Made by a program: the position numbers and the translations under genes
Shown here: piece after piece, positions 47,249-54,645 of the stretch
How the letters are laid out: each line of letters starts with the position of its first letter
Numbering within the stretch: position 1 is the stretch's first letter
Notes under the pieces: generated by a model
Database searches by the model: none
What the model was told of the DNA's origin: nothing
The model's input: only the letters and a program-made list of their open reading frames with translations
Source of the DNA: Brevundimonas sp. UBA5713
GTDB taxonomy: Bacteria; Pseudomonadota; Alphaproteobacteria; Caulobacterales; Caulobacteraceae
Length of the DNA: 64,000 bases
Direction of reading: 5' to 3'
Assembly: GCF_002419815.1 (NCBI RefSeq)
Contig: NZ_DIGV01000018.1
Location: 136,107 to 200,106 of the forward strand

Positions 47249-47779
47249 ATGATCAACCTGACCCTTTCGCGCATTGGCGTCGTCTCCACCCTCGCGCTGG
47301 GCGGTATGGCTCTCGTGGCCTGCGGTGACAACGCGGCGGCACCGCAACCTACGACCCCGCCGGCAGTAGAAGCTCCCGCTGTACCGGACACGGCTACCAC
47401 CCCGACTGCCACGCCGATCACTGGCGAATGGGCGGCATTGCAGACCTTTGTCAACAAGTCGCCATCCCAGAGCAATCTGTTCACTGACAGCCCGATTGCT
47501 GCCGATCTGCGCACGCTGCTTGGCGACAAGCATGCGGCATTCCTCACCAATATGCAGGTGGAATCGCCCCTCCAACAGGATGGCGACGTGCTGTTCGCCT
47601 CGGGCAACAAGCAACACGCCGGCGGCAGCGATCAGGCCTATCTGCTGGTTCACCCGCAGACCAAGGCTCTGGAAGTCGGCCTGTGGGAAGCCGGCAAGCT
47701 GACCACCTACAAGACCGACGGCTCGAACATCCGCAAGCCGCAGGACGTTCAAACCATGATCAGCAACGCACAATCCTGA
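47249..47779 (+). CDS. Lipoprotein of unknown function
   Basis: The start is the ATG at 47249 (MINLTLSRIGVVSTL), giving 176 residues. A signal peptide ends in a good lipobox, LVAC with C25. A Pro/Thr/Ala-rich linker of about 35 residues (PQPTTPPAVEAPAVP) precedes a compact C-terminal domain (ITGEWAALQTFVNK...SNAQS) of about 115 residues that I cannot assign. The Lol system would deliver it to the outer membrane, as no Asp follows the cysteine. It is followed by a hairpin and appears to be a single-gene unit. Confidence 0.75.
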   Translation: MINLTLSRIGVVSTLALGGMALVACGDNAAAPQPTTPPAVEAPAVPDTATTPTATPITGEWAALQTFVNKSPSQSNLFTDSPIAADLRTLLGDKHAAFLTNMQVESPLQQDGDVLFASGNKQHAGGSDQAYLLVHPQTKALEVGLWEAGKLTTYKTDGSNIRKPQDVQTMISNAQS

Positions 47780-47816
47780 ACTGTATCTTTGCAGTTTGAG
47801 ATAATGCGGTAATCTG

Positions 47817-47846
47817 AACGGCCGATCCTGAACAGGGTCGGCCGTT
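47817..47846 (+). terminator. Hairpin after the lipoprotein gene
   Basis: AACGGCCGATCCTG/CAGGGTCGGCCGTT stem of about 13 bp with one mismatch, around a short AA loop. It is stable but lacks a clear T-run. Confidence 0.5.
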
Positions 47847-47869
47847 GCCGTTCTATCTTGGCGTCTGCA

Positions 47870-48634
47870 ATGGGGGTGCAGGTGGCGTTGGGGTTAGGTC
47901 GTCTGATTTCCGGGGCTGTGCTGGCGCTGTTCTGCGCCCTGCCCGTCAATGCGCAATCGCGGTTCGAGGGATGGCAGTCCACCGTTCTTGCCGCAGACTG
48001 GCGTGATAGCGATGGCCGCACGATTGAGGCGTTCGATAACGCACGCAGGGATTTGTCAGCGGCCTTTCGCTCGGCAGGCTTTCCCGACGATCTCCATCTG
48101 TCAGTGACCCTGAACCCGCAAAAGCCCGACCATTTGTCGCCCGTTGAAACCCTGCGCCGGATCAATGATCTGGCCCAGCAGCAGACGCGCGGCTGTCTGT
48201 TCTACATCACCACCCACGGCTCGCCCGAAAAGCTGGTGTTTGGCGACACCAAGGGCATCGAGCCGGTCGATCTGGCGACAATGACCCGCCAATGGTGCGG
48301 CCACCGCCCTACAGTGCTGATTATCTCGGCCTGCTTTTCAGGTGCCTTCATCGACGCCCTGCGTGCGCCCAACCGCATGATCCTGACCGCGGCACGCCGT
48401 GACCGCACCAGCTTCGGCTGCGGCGAGGGCGACACCTATCCGTGGTTCGATGCCTGCGTGCTTGAAAGCCTGCCCGAGGCCAGCGACTTCCTCGCCCTCG
48501 CCCGCCTGACCCGCGCGTGTGTCTCGCGACGTGAAACCGAGGCCGAAATCGACCGCCCTTCCGAACCCCAGCTCTTTGTCGGTGCCGAAATGCAAATCCG
48601 CTTGCCGACCTTGCGGTTCAACACAGGGTTATGA
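47870..48634 (+). CDS. Exported caspase-like peptidase, C13 (legumain) family
   Basis: The start is the ATG at 47870, giving 254 residues with a signal peptide (AVLALFCALPVNA-QS). The catalytic dyad is visible as H116 in YITTHGSPEK and C155 in ISACFSGAF, matching clan CD peptidases of family C13, to which bacterial legumain-like proteins belong. The VLAADWRDSDG beginning of the mature part is typical of this group. It is predicted periplasmic or membrane-associated. No zymogen propeptide is evident. The substrate is unknown. Confidence 0.85.
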   Translation: MGVQVALGLGRLISGAVLALFCALPVNAQSRFEGWQSTVLAADWRDSDGRTIEAFDNARRDLSAAFRSAGFPDDLHLSVTLNPQKPDHLSPVETLRRINDLAQQQTRGCLFYITTHGSPEKLVFGDTKGIEPVDLATMTRQWCGHRPTVLIISACFSGAFIDALRAPNRMILTAARRDRTSFGCGEGDTYPWFDACVLESLPEASDFLALARLTRACVSRRETEAEIDRPSEPQLFVGAEMQIRLPTLRFNTGL

Positions 48635-48702
48635 GCCTTGTCAAAAACAGAGTTACGTGAGAACTATAGCCGGAACAAAACATAAACATTAAGGAGGCAC
48701 AC

Positions 48703-49101
48703 ATGCTGTCGGGTCGATGCCATTGCGGAGCGGTTCAGTATCAGATGAGCGCCGATGTGGCGCATCACAGCCTGTGCCACTGCACGGACTGTCGGCGCGC
48801 GTCGGGGGCACCGGCGGTGTCCTGGGCCTTGGTCAAGCGCGAGGACATCACAATCGAGGGGCAACCCAAGGCCTATGTGTCATCACCGGGGACGCAGAGA
48901 CTGTTCTGCGCCGACTGCGGGACCAGCCTGTTCTTCGTGAACGAGACCATCTTCCCCGGCATGATCGATGTGCAGTCAGCCACTCTCGATGATCCGGATG
49001 CTATCGCGATGCAGGGGCAGATCCAGACCGCTGAGCGCATTGGCTGGATGGGTAAATTAGACACCCTGCCCGCTTTCGAGCGCTATCCGCCGATGGACTA
49101 G
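48703..49101 (+). CDS. GFA-type (glutathione-dependent formaldehyde-activating enzyme-like) zinc protein
   Basis: A 132-residue protein with the CENP-V/GFA zinc motifs: C6 and C8 (CHCGAV), C25, C27 and C30 (CHCTDCRR), and FCADCG. The family includes Gfa, which forms S-hydroxymethyl-glutathione, but most members are uncharacterised. An AAGGAGG ribosome site precedes the ATG. It converges with and overlaps by 4 bp the rusA-like gene. Confidence 0.92.
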   Translation: MLSGRCHCGAVQYQMSADVAHHSLCHCTDCRRASGAPAVSWALVKREDITIEGQPKAYVSSPGTQRLFCADCGTSLFFVNETIFPGMIDVQSATLDDPDAIAMQGQIQTAERIGWMGKLDTLPAFERYPPMD

Positions 49102-49448
49102 CGGGGGAAGCAGCGGATCACGATACGCTCGCGGTCCCCTTCAAAGCGCTCGACCAACAGGCGGGCCACCTGACTGTCGTCGTGGAACAGATAGCCCTTG
49201 ATGGAATCAAGCAGGGCCTTGGCCAGATTGTCGAGGTCCATCCACGGCGGATCGCCGACGTGCTCCATACGGATTTCGACCACATGATCGCCCCACGCGG
49301 GGCGCGACTGCCACTCCTTGCGCATGAACTCATACACCAGCGGCTTGTAGTATTTGGCCTGTGTGGTCAGCCCGTCGATGACGATTTCGACCGCCTGCCC
49401 GTCCTCGCGTGCGCGAACCTTTCCGGCTCCGATCCAACCCTGCACCAC
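49098..49448 (-). CDS. RusA-family Holliday junction resolvase homolog
   Basis: A 116-residue protein with the RusA catalytic block: DPPWMDLDNLAKALLDSIKG and the following HDDSQVARL, in which the three aspartates D-x-D and DD bind magnesium. In E. coli RusA comes from a cryptic prophage and cuts four-way junctions. Here there is no phage gene near it. The protein is much shorter in its N-terminal part than some phage versions. I cannot tell whether it is a functional resolvase, but all the acidic residues are kept. Confidence 0.85.
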   Translation of the reverse strand: MVQGWIGAGKVRAREDGQAVEIVIDGLTTQAKYYKPLVYEFMRKEWQSRPAWGDHVVEIRMEHVGDPPWMDLDNLAKALLDSIKGYLFHDDSQVARLLVERFEGDRERIVIRCFPR

Positions 49449-49541
49449 GCGAACTTGCCTTTCCTTGCGTCAGTTCCCTTGCCCTGACCGCCGCAAGTGC
49501 TACACCCCCAACCAACTTCCCGCCACGTCTGAGAGTTCGTG

Positions 49542-50933
49542 ATGAGCAACGTACGCACCGAAACCGACACTTTTGGCCCTATCGAGGTCGCCGCAGACCG
49601 CTATTGGGGTGCCCAGGCCCAGCGTTCGCTCGGCAATTTCAAGATTGGCTGGGAAAAGCAGCCGCTGCCGGTCGTCCGCGCCCTCGGCATCGTCAAGCGC
49701 GCCGCTGCCGAAACCAACCGCGATCTGGGCAAGCTGGACGCCAAGCTGGCCGACGCCATCATCCAGGCTGCCAATGAAGTGATCGAAGGCAAGCTGAACG
49801 ACCACTTCCCGCTGGTCGTCTGGCAAACCGGTTCGGGCACCCAGTCGAACATGAACGCCAACGAGGTCATCTCGAACCGCGCCATCGAGATTCTGGGTGG
49901 CGAAATGGGCTCCAAGTCGCCGGTGCACCCGAACGACCACGTCAACATGAGCCAGTCGTCGAACGACACCTACCCGACGGCCATGCACGTCGCATGCGCC
50001 GAGCAGGTGGTCAGCGACCTGATCCCGGCCCTGAAGCACCTGCACGCTGCACTGGATGCCAAGGCCAAGGCATGGGCCCACATCATCAAGATCGGCCGCA
50101 CCCACACCCAAGATGCGACCCCGCTGACGCTGGGCCAAGAGTTCGGTGGCTACGCCCAGCAAGTCGCCAACGGCATCGAGCGCATCGAGCAGACCCTGCC
50201 TAAGCTGATGGAACTGGCACAGGGCGGCACCGCCGTCGGCACCGGTCTGAACGCTCCGGTCGGTTTCGCTGAAAAGGTCGCCGAAAACATCGCCGCCGTC
50301 ACGGGCCTGCCGTTCACCACCGCTCCGAACAAGTTTGAAGCTCTGGCCGCCCACGACGCCATGGTCTTCTCGCACGGCGCGATCAACACGGTTGCCGCTT
50401 CGCTGTTCAAGATCGCCAACGACATCCGCTTCCTCGGTTCGGGCCCGCGTTCGGGTCTTGGCGAGCTGGCCCTGCCGGAAAACGAGCCGGGCTCGTCGAT
50501 CATGCCGGGCAAGGTGAATCCGACCCAGTGTGAAGCCCTGACCCAGGTTTGCGCCCAGGTGTTCGGCAACCACGCCACCCTGACCTTCGCCGGTTCGCAA
50601 GGCCACTTTGAACTGAACGTGTTCAATCCGGTCATGGCCTATAACTTCCTGCAGTCGGTCCGTCTGGTCGCCGACGCCGCCATCAGCTTCACCGATAACT
50701 GCGTCGTCGGCATCGAGCCGCGCGAAGACAACATCAAGCGTGGCTTGGAAAACTCGCTGATGCTGGTCACGGCCCTGAACGGCAAGCTGGGCTATGACGC
50801 CTGCGCCAAGATCGCCAAGACCGCACACAAGAACGGCACCACTCTGCGCGAGGAAGCCGTCGGCGGCGGCTATCTGACGAACGAAGAGTTCGATCAGTAC
50901 GTCCGCCCGGAAAACATGATCTCGCCGAAGTAA
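49542..50933 (+). CDS. fumC: Class II fumarate hydratase
   Basis: FumC interconverts fumarate and malate in the citric acid cycle without an iron-sulfur cluster. The 463-residue protein has the family signature [15 protein letters not shown], the active-site [18 protein letters not shown] region and [17 protein letters not shown]. The start is the ATG at 49542 (MSNVRTETD). It is a single-gene unit with its own strong terminator. Confidence 0.97.
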   Translation: MSNVRTETDTFGPIEVAADRYWGAQAQRSLGNFKIGWEKQPLPVVRALGIVKRAAAETNRDLGKLDAKLADAIIQAANEVIEGKLNDHFPLVVWQTGSGTQSNMNANEVISNRAIEILGGEMGSKSPVHPNDHVNMSQSSNDTYPTAMHVACAEQVVSDLIPALKHLHAALDAKAKAWAHIIKIGRTHTQDATPLTLGQEFGGYAQQVANGIERIEQTLPKLMELAQGGTAVGTGLNAPVGFAEKVAENIAAVTGLPFTTAPNKFEALAAHDAMVFSHGAINTVAASLFKIANDIRFLGSGPRSGLGELALPENEPGSSIMPGKVNPTQCEALTQVCAQVFGNHATLTFAGSQGHFELNVFNPVMAYNFLQSVRLVADAAISFTDNCVVGIEPREDNIKRGLENSLMLVTALNGKLGYDACAKIAKTAHKNGTTLREEAVGGGYLTNEEFDQYVRPENMISPK

Positions 50934-50959
50934 GCTCGGCCATCAAAGATCAAAAGAAA

Positions 50960-50993
50960 GCCCCGCCGGAACGCTCCGGCGGGGCTTTTTTTT
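50960..50993 (+). terminator. fumC terminator
   Basis: 11-bp stem GCCCCGCCGGA/TCCGGCGGGGC, loop ACGC, then TTTTTTTT, 26 bp past the fumC stop. Confidence 0.93.
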
Positions 50994-51045
50994 ACTGGTA
51001 TCGGGCAGGCTTAGGAGGGTGCCTGACGCTTTACGGTTTCAGGTC

Positions 51046-51468
51046 TCAGGCCTTGGCCTGGATAGTCCGCCCAACCGGAGCCAGTGAAAGTTTAGCCAGC
51101 TCCAAATTCTTCAGTCCAAACGGGATGCCGATGATGCTGATAAACTGGGGGACGGCCACGAGGATGTGACCGATGGCCAGATACCACCCTGCCAGCACCA
51201 GCCAGACAATGTTCATACCCACGCCGAGACAGCCCGTGCCCACCACGCTGGCCTCCGGTTCTCTCCAGACGATCTCGCGTCCGAAAGGCCAGAAACTATA
51301 GGATGCGATGCGCCACGCGCTAAAGGCCCACGGCGCGCCAACGACTGTCAGCAGCAGCAACAGACCGCCAAACAGCCACGCAACACCTGTGGCAAAACCG
51401 CCCGTAAAGAACCACAGCAGGTTCAGGATTAGTCGTAGAAGGGGCAACAAGGTATCCTTTGCAAACAC
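51046..51468 (-). CDS. YccF domain membrane protein
   Basis: A 140-residue protein with four hydrophobic segments forming two YccF repeats. It has NLLWFFTGGFATGVAWLFGG, a central PWAFSAWRIASYSFWPFG and the second repeat NIVWLVLAGWYLAIGHIL, with the conserved GIPFGLKNLELAKLSLAPVG. The family is found in the inner membrane of many bacteria and has no known function. It is divergent from the patatin lipoprotein gene. Confidence 0.9.
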   Translation of the reverse strand: MFAKDTLLPLLRLILNLLWFFTGGFATGVAWLFGGLLLLLTVVGAPWAFSAWRIASYSFWPFGREIVWREPEASVVGTGCLGVGMNIVWLVLAGWYLAIGHILVAVPQFISIIGIPFGLKNLELAKLSLAPVGRTIQAKA

Positions 51469-51578
51469 TGTTGCATCGCCGATTTAGCGACAAGTCTCCA
51501 ACTAAAAGGGGAACGCATAGCGATCGGCAACGCTTCAGCTTACAGTTCTCGTCTAAACAGCGATCACTTGGAAGCACC

Positions 51579-52868
51579 ATGCGCGCCCATCTCCGTTCTC
51601 TAGCCGCCATGACCCTTGCCGCAACTCTCGCGGCCTGCGGCACGCTTGACCGTCCGGATGGTCCGTTGCGCCTCAGCGACCCAGCGGCCCCTATTTCGCC
51701 CGCTCAGGCCCAAGCCAGCGTAGATGCACGGGTCACCGATTTCCTTAGCGATTTCGGTGATCTGATGAACGACCGTCACGCCACCAACCTGTTGGCACTC
51801 TCGGGTGGCGGAGCCAACGGAGCCTACGGGGGTGGCCTGTTGTACGGCTGGTCCGAGTCTGGCAACCGCCCTATGTTCGATGTGGTCACCGGCGTGTCGA
51901 CGGGCGCTCTGGCCGCCCCGTTTGCCTTCCTTGGCTCCGAGTGGGACGAAAAGCTCCGCGAGGCCTACACCAGCGGCCAATCCGACAATCTTATCAGTGC
52001 CCGCAGTTTCGCCGCAGCCTTTAACCCGAGCCTGTTTTCCAATCGCCGGCTGCATGATCTAGTGGAGTCCTATGTGTCGCCCGAACTGTTGGCGGCTGTT
52101 GCGCGTGAGCATGCGAACGGACGACGGCTTCTGGTGGTCACGACAAATCTTGACACGCAGGAATCCGTCATCTGGGACATGGGCGTGATCGCTGCGCGAG
52201 GTGATGATGACGCTCGGGAGCTGTTTAAAAACGTGCTCGTGGCGTCGGCATCCATTCCTGGCGTCTTTCCGCCCGTGCTTCTTCCGGGCCTGACGGATCA
52301 GGGCGAAGTGGTGATGGAAATGCACGTCGATGGTGGCGTGAACCTGCCCTATCTGGCCGTGCCCGAAGGCCTGATGTTATGGACGGCCCCCGAAAATGCC
52401 ACCAACATCGGCAGAGGCGCGATGTATGTGATCGTCAATGGCCAAACGGGTCGAAACAGCGGCACGACTCCCGGTCGCCTGACCGGAATTCTGGGCCGGA
52501 CCTACGACAGTATGAGCAAGGCCTCACTGCGCACCCATCTGGCGGTTACCGCCGGTTTTGCACGCCGCAACGGGCTGGAACTGTCATTCACGGCCATTCC
52601 CGACAATGTGCAGGCATCCGCTTTGGCGTTTGATCAGGAGTCCATGACCGCCTTGTTCGAACTGGCGCGTCAGCGCGGGCGTGACGGATCGGCATGGCGT
52701 CGTCTGGATACCGATGACCCCTCCAAGGATTTTGTGCCCTCAGACGTCGTGCGCGAAGAGGCTATCCCCGAGCCTTTGAAGGTCGAAGAACAGCCCGCAA
52801 ACGATGACAATGCCACCGGTCAGGGGCCTGCCGAAACGCCCACGGTCAAAAACGACAATCATGGCTGA
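51579..52868 (+). CDS. Patatin-like phospholipase, predicted lipoprotein
   Basis: The start is the ATG at 51579 (MRAHLRSLAAMTLAATL), giving 429 residues with a lipobox LAAC at C20. The patatin fold shows GGGANGAYGGGL as oxyanion loop (about residue 76), catalytic S107 in GVSTG, and D251 in VDGGVN. The Ser-Asp dyad hydrolyses acyl esters of phospholipids. A lipid-anchored patatin is predicted to act on the outer membrane or at the cell surface. The C-terminal 35 residues are low-complexity and acidic. A 60-residue DUF4169 gene overlaps its end by 8 bp. Confidence 0.92.
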   Translation: MRAHLRSLAAMTLAATLAACGTLDRPDGPLRLSDPAAPISPAQAQASVDARVTDFLSDFGDLMNDRHATNLLALSGGGANGAYGGGLLYGWSESGNRPMFDVVTGVSTGALAAPFAFLGSEWDEKLREAYTSGQSDNLISARSFAAAFNPSLFSNRRLHDLVESYVSPELLAAVAREHANGRRLLVVTTNLDTQESVIWDMGVIAARGDDDARELFKNVLVASASIPGVFPPVLLPGLTDQGEVVMEMHVDGGVNLPYLAVPEGLMLWTAPENATNIGRGAMYVIVNGQTGRNSGTTPGRLTGILGRTYDSMSKASLRTHLAVTAGFARRNGLELSFTAIPDNVQASALAFDQESMTALFELARQRGRDGSAWRRLDTDDPSKDFVPSDVVREEAIPEPLKVEEQPANDDNATGQGPAETPTVKNDNHG

Positions 52869-53043
52869 GATCATCAATCTGAACCGCGCCCGCAAACAGG
52901 CGCAGCGTCAGGGCGCGAAGAAACAAGCCGAGGTCAATCGCGTCACCTTTGGTCGCACCAAGGCCGAGCGCGATCAGGCCAAGGCCAATGAAGCGTCGCG
53001 CCTGACCAAGCTGGAGGCCCACCGCCGCGAAAGCGAGGACTAG
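52861..53043 (+). CDS. DUF4169 family small basic protein
   Basis: A 60-residue protein starting MAEIINLNRARKQAQRQ, with several Lys/Arg and Ala repeats, as in DUF4169 proteins. It overlaps the patatin gene by 8 bp in another frame, so it is probably translated by coupling. Predicted to be mainly helical and soluble; no function is known. Confidence 0.82.
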   Translation: MAEIINLNRARKQAQRQGAKKQAEVNRVTFGRTKAERDQAKANEASRLTKLEAHRRESED

Positions 53044-53975
53044 GCGGCTGACTTGCGCGGCGCGCGGATCATGCAGACCTGCCCCGCCAGCACCAAAGCC
53101 AGTCCGGCAAAAGCCGACCAACCGAAATGGGCATCCTCGAACAGGATGGACACCAGCATGGCGATCGGCGGCGTCAGAGCCGACACATAGGATGCCAGCG
53201 CATAGCCACGGCTGCGCGCCAGACTGAAGTACAGGCCGAACGTCAGGACCGACCCGATCAAAGCCAGATAGAGCAGCGACCAGACATAGGCCGCGCTCCA
53301 CTGCACGGTCCATGACGTGCCGGTCGCTAAAGCATAGAGCCCGAGCGCCGCCGTGCCATAGGCCATCGCCCATGCCGTGGCTGGCAGCACCGAAGCGCCA
53401 GCCTCTTGGCCCTTGAAGGCGAACCAGTTGCCGATGGCCGAGGCCAGCACGGCGATAAAGCCGAACGCCACGCCTATCGCCGCCTGATCGCCCAGCCCCA
53501 CGCCGGACAGCTCGTCCCACGACAGCACACCGACACCAATAACCCCCAGCACGGCTCCGCTCCATGCCGCAGCAGAGGCCTTTTGTCGGGACAGCAGCCG
53601 AAACACGATCAGGTTCACAAAGGTCAGGGCGGCAAAGATGATCGCCACCACGGCAGACGCCACCCGCTCTTCGGCGGAATAGACAAAGAAATAGGACAGG
53701 CCGAACGCAAACGCCCCCTGCTTCAGCGCTGCCAGATGCTGTCGAGGGTTGAGCCAGATTTTCTGCCCGAACAGGCGCGCGACCACAGCCAGCCCGACGG
53801 CCGCCAAGCCGAAGCGCAACATGACCGAAATGGCGGGATCAGCTGCCCCCAACTGGAAGGTGATCGCATACCATGTCGTGCCCCACACCAGCGCGCAAAT
53901 GACCACGGTGCCATAGGCTGCCGAGTTGGCAGCACTGGCGGACGAAGGGGGCACGGGCGCGTCGGGACGCGTCAT
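53040..53975 (-). CDS. EamA/RhaT family drug/metabolite exporter
   Basis: A 311-residue DMT-superfamily transporter with ten predicted helices and the two EamA repeats (GTTWYAITFQLGAADP in the first, ALIGSVLTFGLYFSLARSRG in the second). The gene converges with the DUF4169 gene and overlaps its end by 4 bp. Such exporters move amino acids or metabolites outward. The substrate cannot be predicted. Confidence 0.9.
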   Translation of the reverse strand: MTRPDAPVPPSSASAANSAAYGTVVICALVWGTTWYAITFQLGAADPAISVMLRFGLAAVGLAVVARLFGQKIWLNPRQHLAALKQGAFAFGLSYFFVYSAEERVASAVVAIIFAALTFVNLIVFRLLSRQKASAAAWSGAVLGVIGVGVLSWDELSGVGLGDQAAIGVAFGFIAVLASAIGNWFAFKGQEAGASVLPATAWAMAYGTAALGLYALATGTSWTVQWSAAYVWSLLYLALIGSVLTFGLYFSLARSRGYALASYVSALTPPIAMLVSILFEDAHFGWSAFAGLALVLAGQVCMIRAPRKSAA

Positions 53976-54325
53976 GACGCATCACTCCAAAACATGTCTC
54001 AGGGAACGGGGTGTCGGCTTACACCGTTTTGGCAAAGGTTGAAGACTGCAAATGGGGACCGTACCGCCCCGCTTTCGTTCACTTCCTGTGAAGTTCGGTT
54101 TCGGGAGAGACGCTGTGCGACATGTCCTGACGATGACAACCTGGAGCGGGTATGTCGGCGGACGTTGGCTGCCTGTCAGCGACGTCTATCGGACACGCGT
54201 AAACAATGTCGTGCGTGGCGCGACCAGAGACCGTATAGGGATCCCCGCTTTGTCACGGCGTCCCCCGCGCCAGCCCGTTTTGAAGGTCAGCCTCTGGCCG
54301 TCAATGTCGCCATGGTCGGTGTCCG
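53976..54325. other. Intergenic region with no supported gene
   Basis: 350 bp lie between the divergent DMT exporter and ribbon-helix-helix genes. One open frame of 93 codons (54052-54333) exists but has no family-like features and I do not call it. No strong terminator or tRNA is visible; promoters for both neighbours must lie here. Confidence 0.5.
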
Positions 54326-54562
54326 TTGAGTAATCTGGTCAAACGTTCGGTTCTTTTGTCTGGCCACGCCACCTCTGTGGCGCTGGAGCCCGAGTTTTGG
54401 GCTGTGCTGGACCAGATCGGCGAGGAACTGCCCGCATCGCGTGCTGAACTGTTGATCCGCATTGATGCATGGAGAGGCCGCCGACCGCTGGCCTCGGCCT
54501 GTCGCGTTCTCGCTTTGCAGTGGGCCGCCGGCGACCGCAGCTTTCTCGACGTACAGGACTGA
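54326..54562 (+). CDS. Ribbon-helix-helix domain protein (RHH_4 type)
   Basis: A 78-residue protein with the segment KRSVLLSGHATSVALEPEFWAVLDQIG typical of RHH_4 proteins (KRSVLLSGHATSVALEP is its core), which bind DNA as dimers or occur in small regulators. The start appears to be a TTG at 54326 (SNLVKRSV); no clear ribosome site precedes it, so the start is uncertain. It lies 83 bp before the helicase gene on the same strand, with no proof of linkage. Confidence 0.75.
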   Translation: MSNLVKRSVLLSGHATSVALEPEFWAVLDQIGEELPASRAELLIRIDAWRGRRPLASACRVLALQWAAGDRSFLDVQD

Positions 54563-54645
54563 TTTCGACTTTATGCGCATGCGGGCCTGACTTTGGCCCA
54601 TGTTCCGCTTATGTTTCACTCACGATTCCGCCGCCCGAGTGAACT

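Noticed and set aside
54052..54333. A possible 93-codon gene between the DMT exporter and the ribbon-helix-helix gene
   Set aside because: No ribosome site, no family-like motif and overlap with the next gene; more likely intergenic.
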